Assembly: GCA_050250795.1 (NCBI GenBank)
Contig: JBFWNZ010000136.1
Coordinates: 1-9,635 of the forward strand
Length of the DNA: 9,635 bases
Direction: 5' to 3'
Source: JBFWNZ01 sp050250795
GTDB taxonomy: Bacteria > Pseudomonadota > Alphaproteobacteria > UBA8366
Every line of letters starts with the position of its first letter. Position 1 is the first letter of the stretch. The position numbers and the translations under genes are program-made. Of the stretch, positions 1 through 6,392 are shown in pieces. The notes below the pieces were generated by a model, which was not told where the DNA came from, did not search any database, and worked only from the letters and a program-made list of their open reading frames with translations.

Positions 1-1027
1 CGGCGACGAGACCGAGAAGCTGCCGCCGATCCCGCAGCCCTGCCCCGGCGCGCCGGCACCGGCCGCGGTGCTTCTCGACACGGCGATCATCCAGTCGAGC
101 GACGTGGCCAGCAACAGCTACGGCATCAACCTGCTGAGCGCGCTCAGCGTGTATGCGACCGGCGCGCGCAGCGTCAGCAATGTCTTCGGCAGCGCCGCGG
201 AACGGGGCGGCACGGACGGCACCACGAGCACCCGCAGCTTCAGCCTGAATCTGGGCTCTTCGCCGACGACCAACTACATCACCTACGCGCTCGACATCGC
301 CAACTCGGTACGGTCGACCAACGAGGTGATCTCGCAGCCGACGCTGGTGGCGCTGGACCGGCTGCCCTCCACCTTCTTCTCGGGCGCGGTGGTGACGCTG
401 GGCGTGACCGGCAACAACAACTCCTCCAGCACCATCGAGGACAAGCCGATCGGCATCAGCCTGTCGATCACGCCGACCGTCATCGACAAGGACACGCTGA
501 ACCTGAACGTGAAGGTCGCGCGCTCGGCGCTGTCCACCACATCGCTGGGCACCGCGAACACCTTCAACCAGGCGCTGTCCACCACCCGGACCACCGTGTC
601 GGCCAGCGTCACCGCGCGCTATGGGCAGACCATCCTGGTCAGCGGCCTGACCGAGACCGGCAATGTCAACTCCGACAACGGCACGCCGATCCTCAAGGAC
701 ATCCCGGCCCTGCAATGGCTGTTCGACCGCCAGACGGAAGCGCAGTTCCGCACCTCGATCCTGGTCGCGATCACGCCGCGCAAGGTCGATTCGGCCGGGC
801 CGAACAAGGTGATCGACGCGATCCGCGACCCGCAGGTGCGAAGCCGCCTGCGCCGGCTGTTCGACAAGCTGGGCGAGGAATCCTCCATCCGCCTGGCGCT
901 GCAGCGCCTGTCCACCGCCCGCTTCTTCGAGCTGACCAAGGACGGGGATTTCGAAGCGGATCGCTGGCATGAGCGAAGTCGCCTGCAGCGCCTGCTGGAC
1001 GATGCCGAACGCATGATCCGCCGCTGA
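1..1027 (+). CDS. Secretin family outer-membrane channel protein (3' part, 5' end outside window)
   Basis: The reading frame is open from base 2, so the gene starts upstream; the GTG at 68 is internal. A Pro/Ala-rich linker precedes 'VLLDTAIIQ' and then a Ser/Thr/Asn-rich stretch. This leads into a typical secretin C-terminal domain with 'VISQPTLVALD', 'ARYGQTILVSGL', 'GTPILKDIPALQWLF' and a final 'RTSILVAITPRK' strand. Secretins form multimeric outer-membrane channels for type II secretion, type IV pili, Tad pili or phage export. The segment here does not tell which. After the channel domain comes an unusual charged, helical tail of roughly 75 residues, rich in Arg, Leu and Asp, which may serve pilotin or partner contacts (inference). 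The next gene is convergent and unrelated, so the secretion partners, if any, must lie upstream of the window. Family call is firm; system assignment is open. Confidence 0.87.
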   Translation, partial: GDETEKLPPIPQPCPGAPAPAAVLLDTAIIQSSDVASNSYGINLLSALSVYATGARSVSNVFGSAAERGGTDGTTSTRSFSLNLGSSPTTNYITYALDIANSVRSTNEVISQPTLVALDRLPSTFFSGAVVTLGVTGNNNSSSTIEDKPIGISLSITPTVIDKDTLNLNVKVARSALSTTSLGTANTFNQALSTTRTTVSASVTARYGQTILVSGLTETGNVNSDNGTPILKDIPALQWLFDRQTEAQFRTSILVAITPRKVDSAGPNKVIDAIRDPQVRSRLRRLFDKLGEESSIRLALQRLSTARFFELTKDGDFEADRWHERSRLQRLLDDAERMIRR

Positions 1028-1102
1028 CGGAGATGCCTCGACGCGGGCCGTTCGCGACAGGGTGGAACCGGTACGGATCGCAGCCGCAACGGTCTCGGCG
1101 GG

Positions 1103-2605
1103 CTATCGGTCCGGCAGCGCGAGAAACTCGTCTATGCCCTTCCAGAACGGATGAATCCGCGAATGGCGGTCCAGGAATCGCTTCGTATCGTCACCAAGAT
1201 AGCGCCGAAAGTCCGTCCGCAGATCGCCCTCGACCGCAGCGATCCTGTGCGGCGCCAGAATTGACGAGATACGCAGGTAGTTCTCTGCCCAGAGAGGCGC
1301 GAATATCCGTTCGAAGAACTCCTGAATTCGACCGCTCTCCGCGATGCCGATCCGGATATGCTTCGGAAGTCTGAGCCATTCATGCGTGGACACCTGCAGC
1401 GCTAATGGCCGGCCTTCGAGGCCCAGCGCGATTGCTGCCGTTTCGTCGATCCAGGCGATCTCGGTGAAATCGCTGTCGAACCAGTTCCGGGCCGCTCCGC
1501 GATAGGTCAAGCCCATCGATATATGCTGGCCGGCAATCAGAATTTTCGCCCAACTCCGGCCCATGAAACGCTGAATCAGCGTGTTCTGCGGCTCCTCGAA
1601 CAGACCGGACGAAAAGGCCGGGTCGACGCCTGCCATCGTATAGAGGCGGCGCATCGTTGCACCGATCCGGCCGGGCAGCAGCTCTTCAAAATCGATCACC
1701 TCCCAATTGTCGAACTGCATCGCATGCAGGGAGCCCACATGAAAGTAACGCTCCATAAAATACGGCCTTACGCAAAAACGGCTTGCGGCCTCGGCGATAT
1801 GGTCGAGCGATGCGTTCCGACCCGGTCGATCGGGAAAAGGATTGTTCGGCGACGGGAACTCAAACCCATCCAACCAGGGCAGACCGGATCGCCCGAAATC
1901 GTAGTGACAGGCGGAATCGTAAAGCAGGTGGGCGTGCTGAGACACCAATTGGGAAAGAGGGTGCCGCACGATCTGCACGAAAGCGTTGGCGTTCGCAACT
2001 TTCCGCAGACGTGCGGCCACGTCATCCGGCGCCGAAATTCCCGCGATGCGCCCGTGCTGGACCAATGCGACGCGACGGCAATGGCCTTTATCGATATAGG
2101 TGCGATACTTGAGCAACAGATCGGCCTCGGTTCCCGCCTCGATCGCCGCATCGATTTCGCCGATATGCACCGACAGCAGTTCCGGATGCGCCGACAGAAA
2201 CCGCATCATCGCGACGGAGCCCCCCAACCCACTCGGGGTGACGACAAGAGAAAACATCGCAACGCTGGAGGAATCCTGGCCATTCCCTCCACCCATGACC
2301 GCGGCTGAAGCGGCCTCGCGCTTCTGCAATTCCGCTTGTTCGACGGCATCCATCCGCGCCTGGATTTCGGGATTGTTCGGCTGGATCGCGTTGGCTTGAG
2401 CATAATTCTGCCGCGCAAGCCGGAAATTCTCGCGCATGAGGAACATGTCGCCGAGAAGGCAGAAGGCCATCACCGAGACCGGGTTCTTCTTCAGCACCCG
2501 ATGGACAAGCTTTTCCGCAAAGGCAAAATCCCGCTCGCGGTCGAAGGCGTCGGCCGCCGCCTCCAGCAGATCGAACTCCGTCCAGACCGGTTCGGATTCC
2601 GCCAT
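1103..2605 (-). CDS. TPR protein with sulfotransferase-like domain
   Basis: A 500-residue protein. Residues about 13-80 form paired helices of TPR type ('AFAEKLVHRVLKKNP', 'FRLARQNYAQANAIQPNNPE'), followed by a charged Gly-rich linker to about 115. The rest resembles PAPS-dependent sulfotransferases. A loop at 123-130 (TPSGLGGS) followed by 'FLSAHPEL' matches the position of the 5'-phosphosulfate loop but lacks its usual Lys/Arg. 'IVRHPLSQLVS' supplies Arg214 and Ser222, eight residues apart as in the 3'-phosphate-binding motif. 'VIDFEELL' (303-310) matches the later conserved acidic segment. TPR-sulfotransferase fusions occur in proteobacteria and are thought to modify glycans or proteins; the acceptor here is unknown. 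ATG 2605 is preceded by GGGAGGA at good distance. GC is clearly lower than in neighbours (30 of 60 bases at 1741-1800), which suggests recent transfer. It stands alone between a convergent and a divergent gene. Activity is uncertain given the divergent first loop. Confidence 0.75.
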   Translation of the reverse strand: MAESEPVWTEFDLLEAAADAFDRERDFAFAEKLVHRVLKKNPVSVMAFCLLGDMFLMRENFRLARQNYAQANAIQPNNPEIQARMDAVEQAELQKREAASAAVMGGGNGQDSSSVAMFSLVVTPSGLGGSVAMMRFLSAHPELLSVHIGEIDAAIEAGTEADLLLKYRTYIDKGHCRRVALVQHGRIAGISAPDDVAARLRKVANANAFVQIVRHPLSQLVSQHAHLLYDSACHYDFGRSGLPWLDGFEFPSPNNPFPDRPGRNASLDHIAEAASRFCVRPYFMERYFHVGSLHAMQFDNWEVIDFEELLPGRIGATMRRLYTMAGVDPAFSSGLFEEPQNTLIQRFMGRSWAKILIAGQHISMGLTYRGAARNWFDSDFTEIAWIDETAAIALGLEGRPLALQVSTHEWLRLPKHIRIGIAESGRIQEFFERIFAPLWAENYLRISSILAPHRIAAVEGDLRTDFRRYLGDDTKRFLDRHSRIHPFWKGIDEFLALPDR

Positions 2606-2642
2606 CGCTGTCCTCCCGCGACTAGATTCCGGCTATTGGGCG

Positions 2643-2671
2643 ATTAGACCACCGGATCGGTGGACCGTAAA
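2643..2671 (-). promoter_or_regulatory. Predicted sigma70-type promoter of the TPR-sulfotransferase gene
   Basis: Read on the minus strand, TTTACG (2671-2666) and TCTAAT (2648-2643) are separated by exactly 17 bases. They match the -35 and -10 consensus at 4 of 6 and 5 of 6 positions. The expected start of transcription near 2636 leaves a leader of about 30 bases carrying the GGGAGGA ribosome binding site before ATG 2605. No better promoter is seen in this intergenic space on that strand. Prediction by eye only. Confidence 0.5.
2649..2663. promoter_or_regulatory. Inverted repeat filling the promoter spacer (operator candidate)
   Basis: CCACCG-GAT-CGGTGG is a perfect inverted repeat with 6-base arms and a 3-base centre. 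It abuts the predicted -10 and ends two bases before the predicted -35 of the minus-strand gene. A protein bound here would block RNA polymerase, as many dimeric repressors do, or remodel the promoter. It also lies about 95 bases upstream of the divergent SDR gene and could control both. The regulator is not encoded in the window. Confidence 0.45.
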
Positions 2672-2685
2672 AGCCGGACTGGGTT

Positions 2686-2774
2686 AGGCTTGCCCGCAAG
2701 GCCGCATTCCGCGGCGAATACTCAGAAGACATTCCGGCATCGGAGAGGAGCGCACCATGAGGCTTGCGGGCAAG
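2686..2774. repeat. Two copies of the near-palindrome AGGCTTGCSSGCAAG around the SDR start
   Basis: AGGCTTGCCCGCAAG lies at 2686-2700 and AGGCTTGCGGGCAAG at 2760-2774. They differ only at the two central bases and start 74 bases apart, close to seven helical turns. Each is itself a 5-base-arm inverted repeat. The first is followed directly by another hairpin-like repeat, GCCGC-ATTCC-GCGGC (2701-2715). The second sits inside codons 2-6 of the SDR gene, which encode a family-typical Arg-Leu-Ala-Gly-Lys, so part of the match could be coincidence. Possible paired operators or an mRNA structure at the start codon. Confidence 0.3.
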
Positions 2775-3542
2775 AATGCGGTAATCACGGGTGCCGCGTC
2801 GGGCGTCGGGCGGGCATCGGCCCTGCTGTTCGCGCAAGAGGGCGCGGCGGTCGCCTGCGTCGATATCGAGCGGGAATTGGGCGAAGAGACGGTGGCGATG
2901 GTGCGCAAGGCGGGCGGCGACGCCGTCTTCGTCGAATGCGATCTGGCCAACCCGGCCTCCATCGAGCAGATGGCCACGGCCTGCATGGCGTGGCGCAAGG
3001 AAATCCACATCCTGTTCAACAACGCCGCGATCGCCGAACGATCCGATTTCGAGAATATCCCGCTGGCCGAGTGGAACCAGCAGGTCGCCGTCAACCTGAC
3101 GGCACCCTTCCTGTGCAGCCAGAAGCTGGCCCCGGCTCTGAAGGCCGCCGGCAACGCCTCCATCGTGCATCACGGCTCCATCGACGGCGTGCAGGGCAAC
3201 CCGACGCTGGTCGCCTATTCCGCCTCGAAGGGCGGGCTGGTGCCGCTGACGCACACCATGGCCTATTGGCTGTCGCCGCTGGGCATCCGGGTGAACCTGA
3301 TCAATTCCGGCGCCCTGCGCGAGAGCCGCCAGGGCATCCCCGTCCGGCTGAACCGGGACAACCGCGCCGGCGCGCCGATGAGCGAGGTGCAGCGCCGCAC
3401 CACGCCGCTGGGCCGGCCGGGATTCATCGAGGAAGCGGCATCGGTGGCGCTGTTCCTCGCCTCGGACGATTCCTCCTACATGTCGGGCAGCATCGTCACC
3501 ATCGACGGCGGCCGCACCGGCCTCACCCCCGGCACTTTCTGA
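2757..3542 (+). CDS. SDR family NAD(P)-dependent oxidoreductase
   Basis: A 261-residue classical short-chain dehydrogenase/reductase, which is the usual length for the family. Visible motifs are the nucleotide loop TGAASGVG (11-18), Asp36 at the end of the second strand (favours NAD over NADP), NNAA (88-91), the structural Asn113, and the catalytic Ser141, Tyr154 and Lys158 in 'YSASKGG'. The C-terminal 'SGSIVTIDGG' is the standard last strand. The enzyme should be cytosolic and oxidise or reduce an alcohol/ketone pair; the substrate cannot be told. Start ATG 2757 follows GAGAGGAG at proper distance. It is the first gene of a tight run with a transporter and a CMD-like protein, so it probably belongs to a small catabolic or detoxification operon. 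Codon use matches its downstream neighbours. Confidence 0.93.
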   Translation: MRLAGKNAVITGAASGVGRASALLFAQEGAAVACVDIERELGEETVAMVRKAGGDAVFVECDLANPASIEQMATACMAWRKEIHILFNNAAIAERSDFENIPLAEWNQQVAVNLTAPFLCSQKLAPALKAAGNASIVHHGSIDGVQGNPTLVAYSASKGGLVPLTHTMAYWLSPLGIRVNLINSGALRESRQGIPVRLNRDNRAGAPMSEVQRRTTPLGRPGFIEEAASVALFLASDDSSYMSGSIVTIDGGRTGLTPGTF

Positions 3543-4489
3543 GCGCCGGACCGACGCGCGCGGGCAACAGCCCGGGCACGGCGCCGCCCCTCACACGCGG
3601 GGCGGCGCTTGCGCTGTTCGCCGTCGTGGTGCTGGCCTGGGGCATCAACTGGCCGGTCACCAAGGCGATGCTGTGGGACGTCACGCCGCTCTGGACCGTG
3701 ACGATCCGCTCGGCCGCAGGTGCGGCCGCCCTGCTCGTCATCACGCTGGCGCGCGGCGCCTTGATCCTGCCGCGCCGCGGCGACCTGCCGGTGGTGGTCA
3801 ATATCGCCCTGCTGCATATGGTGGGCTTCTCGGCGCTGGTCGCCATCGGCCTGCAATTCGTGCCGGCGGGCCGCGCGGTTGTGCTGGGCTACACCACCCC
3901 GCTCTGGGTCGCGCCGGCCGCCTGGCTGCTGCTGGGCGAGCGGCTGACGGCGGCACGGGTCGCCGGGATCGCGCTGGGCCTCGCCGGGATCGCGGCGATG
4001 TTCAACCCCGCCGCCTTCGACTGGCACGACAGCCACGCCCTGATCGGCAACGGTGCCATCCTGCTGGCGGCAATGTCCTGGGCCGCCAGCATCGTGCATG
4101 TGCGCGCCCATCGCTGGATCGCGACACCCTTCCAACTCGTGTTCTGGGAGGTGCTGCTGGCGACGGCGGTCCTGGCCGGATTGGCGCTCGCACTCGAAGG
4201 GATGCCATCCATCGACTGGCACCCATCCCTGGTCCTGCTGTTCGTCTATGGCGGCGTGTTCGGGATCGCGCTGGCCTATTGGGCGATGGCGATGGTGAAC
4301 CGCAGCCTGCCGGCGATCACCACCTCCATCGGCATCCTCGCGACGCCGCTTGTCGGGACGCTATGTTCCGTGCTCGCCTTGGGCGAGACGGCCGGTCCGG
4401 CCCTGCTGGGCGGCATGGCGCTGATCGCGGGCGGGATCGCGCTGGGCACCCTGGCCCGGCGGCCGCATGACAGGGAGGGCACGCGATGA
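3539..4489 (+). CDS. EamA/DMT family transporter, start codon unusual
   Basis: A polytopic inner-membrane protein with about ten hydrophobic helices in two EamA repeats. TM1 carries the family pattern 'LAWGINWPVTK'; the first repeat ends with 'LLLGERLTAARVAGIALGLAG' and the second with 'LGETAGPALLGGMALIAGG'. DMT transporters move small metabolites, often amino acids or their products, usually outward; the substrate is not predictable. The start is a problem. Between the SDR stop and TM1 the frame has no ATG, GTG or TTG. The first GTG (3626) lies in the middle of TM1 and would give 287 residues with a damaged first helix. The CTG at 3539 overlaps the SDR stop as CTGA and would give 316 residues with an intact TM1, so I use it here as inference. 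The 3' end overlaps the next start as ATGA (4486-4489), pointing to translational coupling. Confidence 0.85.
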   Translation: MSAGPTRAGNSPGTAPPLTRGAALALFAVVVLAWGINWPVTKAMLWDVTPLWTVTIRSAAGAAALLVITLARGALILPRRGDLPVVVNIALLHMVGFSALVAIGLQFVPAGRAVVLGYTTPLWVAPAAWLLLGERLTAARVAGIALGLAGIAAMFNPAAFDWHDSHALIGNGAILLAAMSWAASIVHVRAHRWIATPFQLVFWEVLLATAVLAGLALALEGMPSIDWHPSLVLLFVYGGVFGIALAYWAMAMVNRSLPAITTSIGILATPLVGTLCSVLALGETAGPALLGGMALIAGGIALGTLARRPHDREGTR

Positions 4490-5250
4490 CCGAGATCCCG
4501 ATGGCGGACCGGAAGGCGGCGTTCCTGGCGCTCGGCGGGCGATGGGAGCCCGGCTGGGACGCGGTGATGGAATTCGACCCCGAATTCTTCGATGCGTTCC
4601 TGGCGCTGGCCGCCGTGCCGCTCCGCAACGGACACCTGTCGCCGAAGGTCAAGGCGCTGATCGGCCTGGCCGTCGACCTGTCGGTGACGCGGCTGGATGC
4701 CGAGGGGGTTCGCAACCATCTGCGCACAGCACTGGATGCCGGGGCCAGTCAGGGCGAAATCCGCGAGGCGATGCAGATCACCGCAGGCGTCGGCATCCTG
4801 AGCTGCGTGGTCGGCCTGCCGGTGCTGACGGAGGAACTGCGCAAGACAGGCCGCGGCGCGGAAGTTCCGCAAGGCGACCTCGATTCGCGCCGGCGGGCCT
4901 CGAAGGCGGCCTTCGAGCGCGACCGCGGCTATTGGACGCCGTTCTGGGAGGACATCCTGCGCCTCGACCCGGACTTCTTCGACGCCTATCTGCGCCTGTC
5001 CTCGGTTCCGTGGAAGACCGGCCACCTCGAACCGAAAGCGAAGGAGTTCATCTATATCGCGGTCGATGCTGCCGTGACGCTGCTGCACGAGCCGGCAGTG
5101 CGGGTGCATATCCGCAACGCGCTGGGACATGGCGCCAGCGCGGCCGAACTTCTCGAACTGTTGCAGATCGTCAGTGCGCTGGGCGGCCAGAGCCTGCGCC
5201 TGGGCGTGCCGATCCTGATCGACGAGATCGCGCGGCGGAACGACGGCTGA
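4486..5250 (+). CDS. Carboxymuconolactone decarboxylase (CMD/AhpD-like) family protein, two tandem domains
   Basis: 254 residues made of two copies of the all-helical CMD fold in exact register, offset 130 residues with no indel: Trp20/Trp150, 'DPEFFDAFL'/'DPDFFDAYL', His50/His180, His78/His208, 'AGAS'/'HGAS'. The conserved domain His is kept (78 and 208). The AhpD-type CxxC that would precede it is absent, being Asp/Gly in copy one and His/Ala in copy two. The only cysteine is Cys107. It is therefore unlikely to be a thiol peroxidase. A lyase, isomerase or decarboxylase role on a ring lactone or related compound fits better, but the substrate is unknown. ATG 4486 overlaps the transporter stop and has AGGGAGGG upstream; the ATG at 4501 is less well placed. 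It is the last gene of the SDR-transporter operon and is probably cytosolic. Confidence 0.9.
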   Translation: MTEIPMADRKAAFLALGGRWEPGWDAVMEFDPEFFDAFLALAAVPLRNGHLSPKVKALIGLAVDLSVTRLDAEGVRNHLRTALDAGASQGEIREAMQITAGVGILSCVVGLPVLTEELRKTGRGAEVPQGDLDSRRRASKAAFERDRGYWTPFWEDILRLDPDFFDAYLRLSSVPWKTGHLEPKAKEFIYIAVDAAVTLLHEPAVRVHIRNALGHGASAAELLELLQIVSALGGQSLRLGVPILIDEIARRNDG

Positions 5251-5300
5251 CCCGTTCGCCGGATTGCCCCGGTTGCCGGTTCCTGTTAATCGGAACGGGT
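5250..5300. repeat. Inverted repeats after the CMD gene with competing pairings
   Basis: ACCCGTTC (5250-5257) is perfectly complementary to GAACGGGT (5293-5300). CCGGTTCC (5276-5283) can pair with GGAACGGG (5292-5299) with one mismatch. The two foldings use the same 3' arm and exclude each other. There is no T-run after the stem, so this is at most a weak intrinsic terminator or an RNA 3' end-protecting hairpin. Confidence 0.25.
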
Positions 5301-5332
5301 GCCGTCGGGGCGCGACCGACCGGAGGCGCCAT

Positions 5333-5401
5333 ATGAAACCTAGGGGCAACCATGGCCGGCTGCGGGGAGCAGCCGAGAGGCATATTCCTGCATGTCCTTG
5401 A
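5333..5401 (+). CDS. Possible 22-residue leader ORF overlapping the next gene
   Basis: ATG 5333 has a near-ideal ribosome binding site, GGAGG six bases upstream, better than any other near this gene pair. The frame encodes 22 residues, Arg- and Gly-rich (begins MKPRGNHGRLRG), and ends at TGA 5399-5401, ten bases inside the following gene, whose ATG is 5392. The arrangement suits translational coupling or a regulatory leader peptide. No signal peptide or known motif is visible. Its codons carry no run that would suggest amino-acid attenuation. It could be chance in GC-rich DNA, and conservation is not known. Confidence 0.35.
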   Translation: MKPRGNHGRLRGAAERHIPACP

Positions 5402-6123
5402 ATCTCCGTGCAAACCAGCGCCACCACCGCCGCCAGACCCGACTTCGGATGGCAAAGCGTCTGGCGTTTCTCGCCCTGTTCGTTGTCGTCGGATACATGG
5501 CCTATGCCGCCGGCACCGACTTGGCAGAACGCGACGTTACCCGGCTGGAGGGCGACGTCGAGACGCTTACGCGGCGAGTCGCGGCGGCCGACGAGCAGGC
5601 GGCCCAGTATCAGGCCGAGGCCCAGGAAGCCCGCCGCCAGGAGCAGGAGTGGCGGCAGCGCTATGACGAGGACGTGCCGGCGGGTCCGTCCAAGGATCTG
5701 CTCGCCCAGATCAAGAAGCGGCTCGATGAGGGCATCCGTCCGGCGCGCCTGCAACTTGCCATCGGCGCCGCCGTGAACGAACCGGTCTGCGAGGGCGAGC
5801 CGGTGACCAAGCGATTCATCGTCCGCACACCGCTCTATCGCGGCCCGCACACCGCCGTCAGCTTTGCCGACAACGCCATCACGGTGACGGCCGACGGCCA
5901 GTCCGGCACCGATGGCGAGAACCGCGCCCATGCCTGGTTCAATCCGGCAGAGCCGGTCACGGTCTCGTTCGTCACACTCAGCGGACAGAACAGCGAGGTG
6001 TCGGGCCTGCTTCCGCTGCACCATTCGGTGATCGCCGATGGCGCCGAGTACCGGTTCAGCATCGTTGCCGGGGACAGCCGCGGCTTCGTGCATGTGACGA
6101 GCGACCGCTGCAAGGCGTCCTGA
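5392..6123 (+). CDS. Membrane-anchored coiled-coil protein of unknown function
   Basis: 243 residues. A basic N-terminus (Arg/His-rich, 6-24) is followed by one hydrophobic helix (about 24-41), then a heptad-like Glu/Ala/Arg/Gln stretch (about 45-95) typical of a coiled coil. A compact region rich in beta strands follows (about 120-240). With the basic end inside, the bulk should be periplasmic. Cys133 and Cys240 could form a disulfide. I do not recognise the family. Start ATG 5392 has only GAGAGG eleven bases away. ATG 5449 (codon 20) would keep the membrane helix but has no ribosome binding site. The frame is closed upstream by TAG at 5341. A short ORF with a strong ribosome binding site overlaps its start and may drive its translation. 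The 140-base gap before it separates it from the SDR-transporter-CMD operon. Confidence 0.75.
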   Translation: MSLNLRANQRHHRRQTRLRMAKRLAFLALFVVVGYMAYAAGTDLAERDVTRLEGDVETLTRRVAAADEQAAQYQAEAQEARRQEQEWRQRYDEDVPAGPSKDLLAQIKKRLDEGIRPARLQLAIGAAVNEPVCEGEPVTKRFIVRTPLYRGPHTAVSFADNAITVTADGQSGTDGENRAHAWFNPAEPVTVSFVTLSGQNSEVSGLLPLHHSVIADGAEYRFSIVAGDSRGFVHVTSDRCKAS

Positions 6124-6164
6124 TCATCTATGCCGAATCATTCACCCCGGCTAAGCTTGCACGC

Positions 6165-6371
6165 ATGAGCGAACCTGCATTCGACCGCGCCGCAATGGAC
6201 CGGCTTGCCAAAGCACTGGCCTTCATCTGCGGTCGCGACCATGGCTGCACCCTTGCCCTCAAGGCTGCGGCGGAATCCGGATCCGAGTCCGATATCAAAA
6301 AGGCGCGCGCGCTGTTCCTGAAGCTGAAGCCGAACGAACGGCGCGCCGCGCTGGCGATGCTGTCGGACTGA
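6165..6371 (+). CDS. Small hypothetical protein, 68 residues
   Basis: A short, probably cytosolic protein with strongly helical composition: 'MDRLAKALAFICG', an Ala/Lys middle and a closing 'LKLKPNERRAALAMLSD'. Two cysteines (22 and 28) are six apart, not a classic metal site. I do not recognise a named family. It looks genuine: amino-acid composition is protein-like, the third codon positions are GC-rich, and it sits 21 bases before the GIY-YIG gene on the same strand. No clear ribosome binding site precedes ATG 6165; ATG 6195 (codon 11) is an alternative. Expression may depend on a short or absent leader (inference). Confidence 0.6.
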   Translation: MSEPAFDRAAMDRLAKALAFICGRDHGCTLALKAAAESGSESDIKKARALFLKLKPNERRAALAMLSD

Positions 6372-6392
6372 GGCCGGTCAGCGGGCGGTTCG

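Noticed and set aside
1028..1102. Terminator between the convergent secretin and TPR-sulfotransferase genes
   Set aside because: I found no stem followed by a T-run on either strand.
1523..2308. 261-codon plus-strand frame within the TPR-sulfotransferase gene
   Set aside because: The composition lacks domain features, and the minus frame has coherent TPR and sulfotransferase motifs with a good ribosome binding site.
2660..3538. Upstream extension of the transporter frame through the whole SDR gene
   Set aside because: The frame is open by chance. Its sequence in this part is Arg/Gly/His-rich without domain features, while the SDR frame is clearly real, so no fusion is claimed.
4276..6093. 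605-codon open frame on the minus strand
   Set aside because: It lies antisense to three well-supported genes (transporter end, CMD, coiled-coil protein). Its His/Arg/Gln-rich composition is typical of antisense frames in GC-rich DNA.
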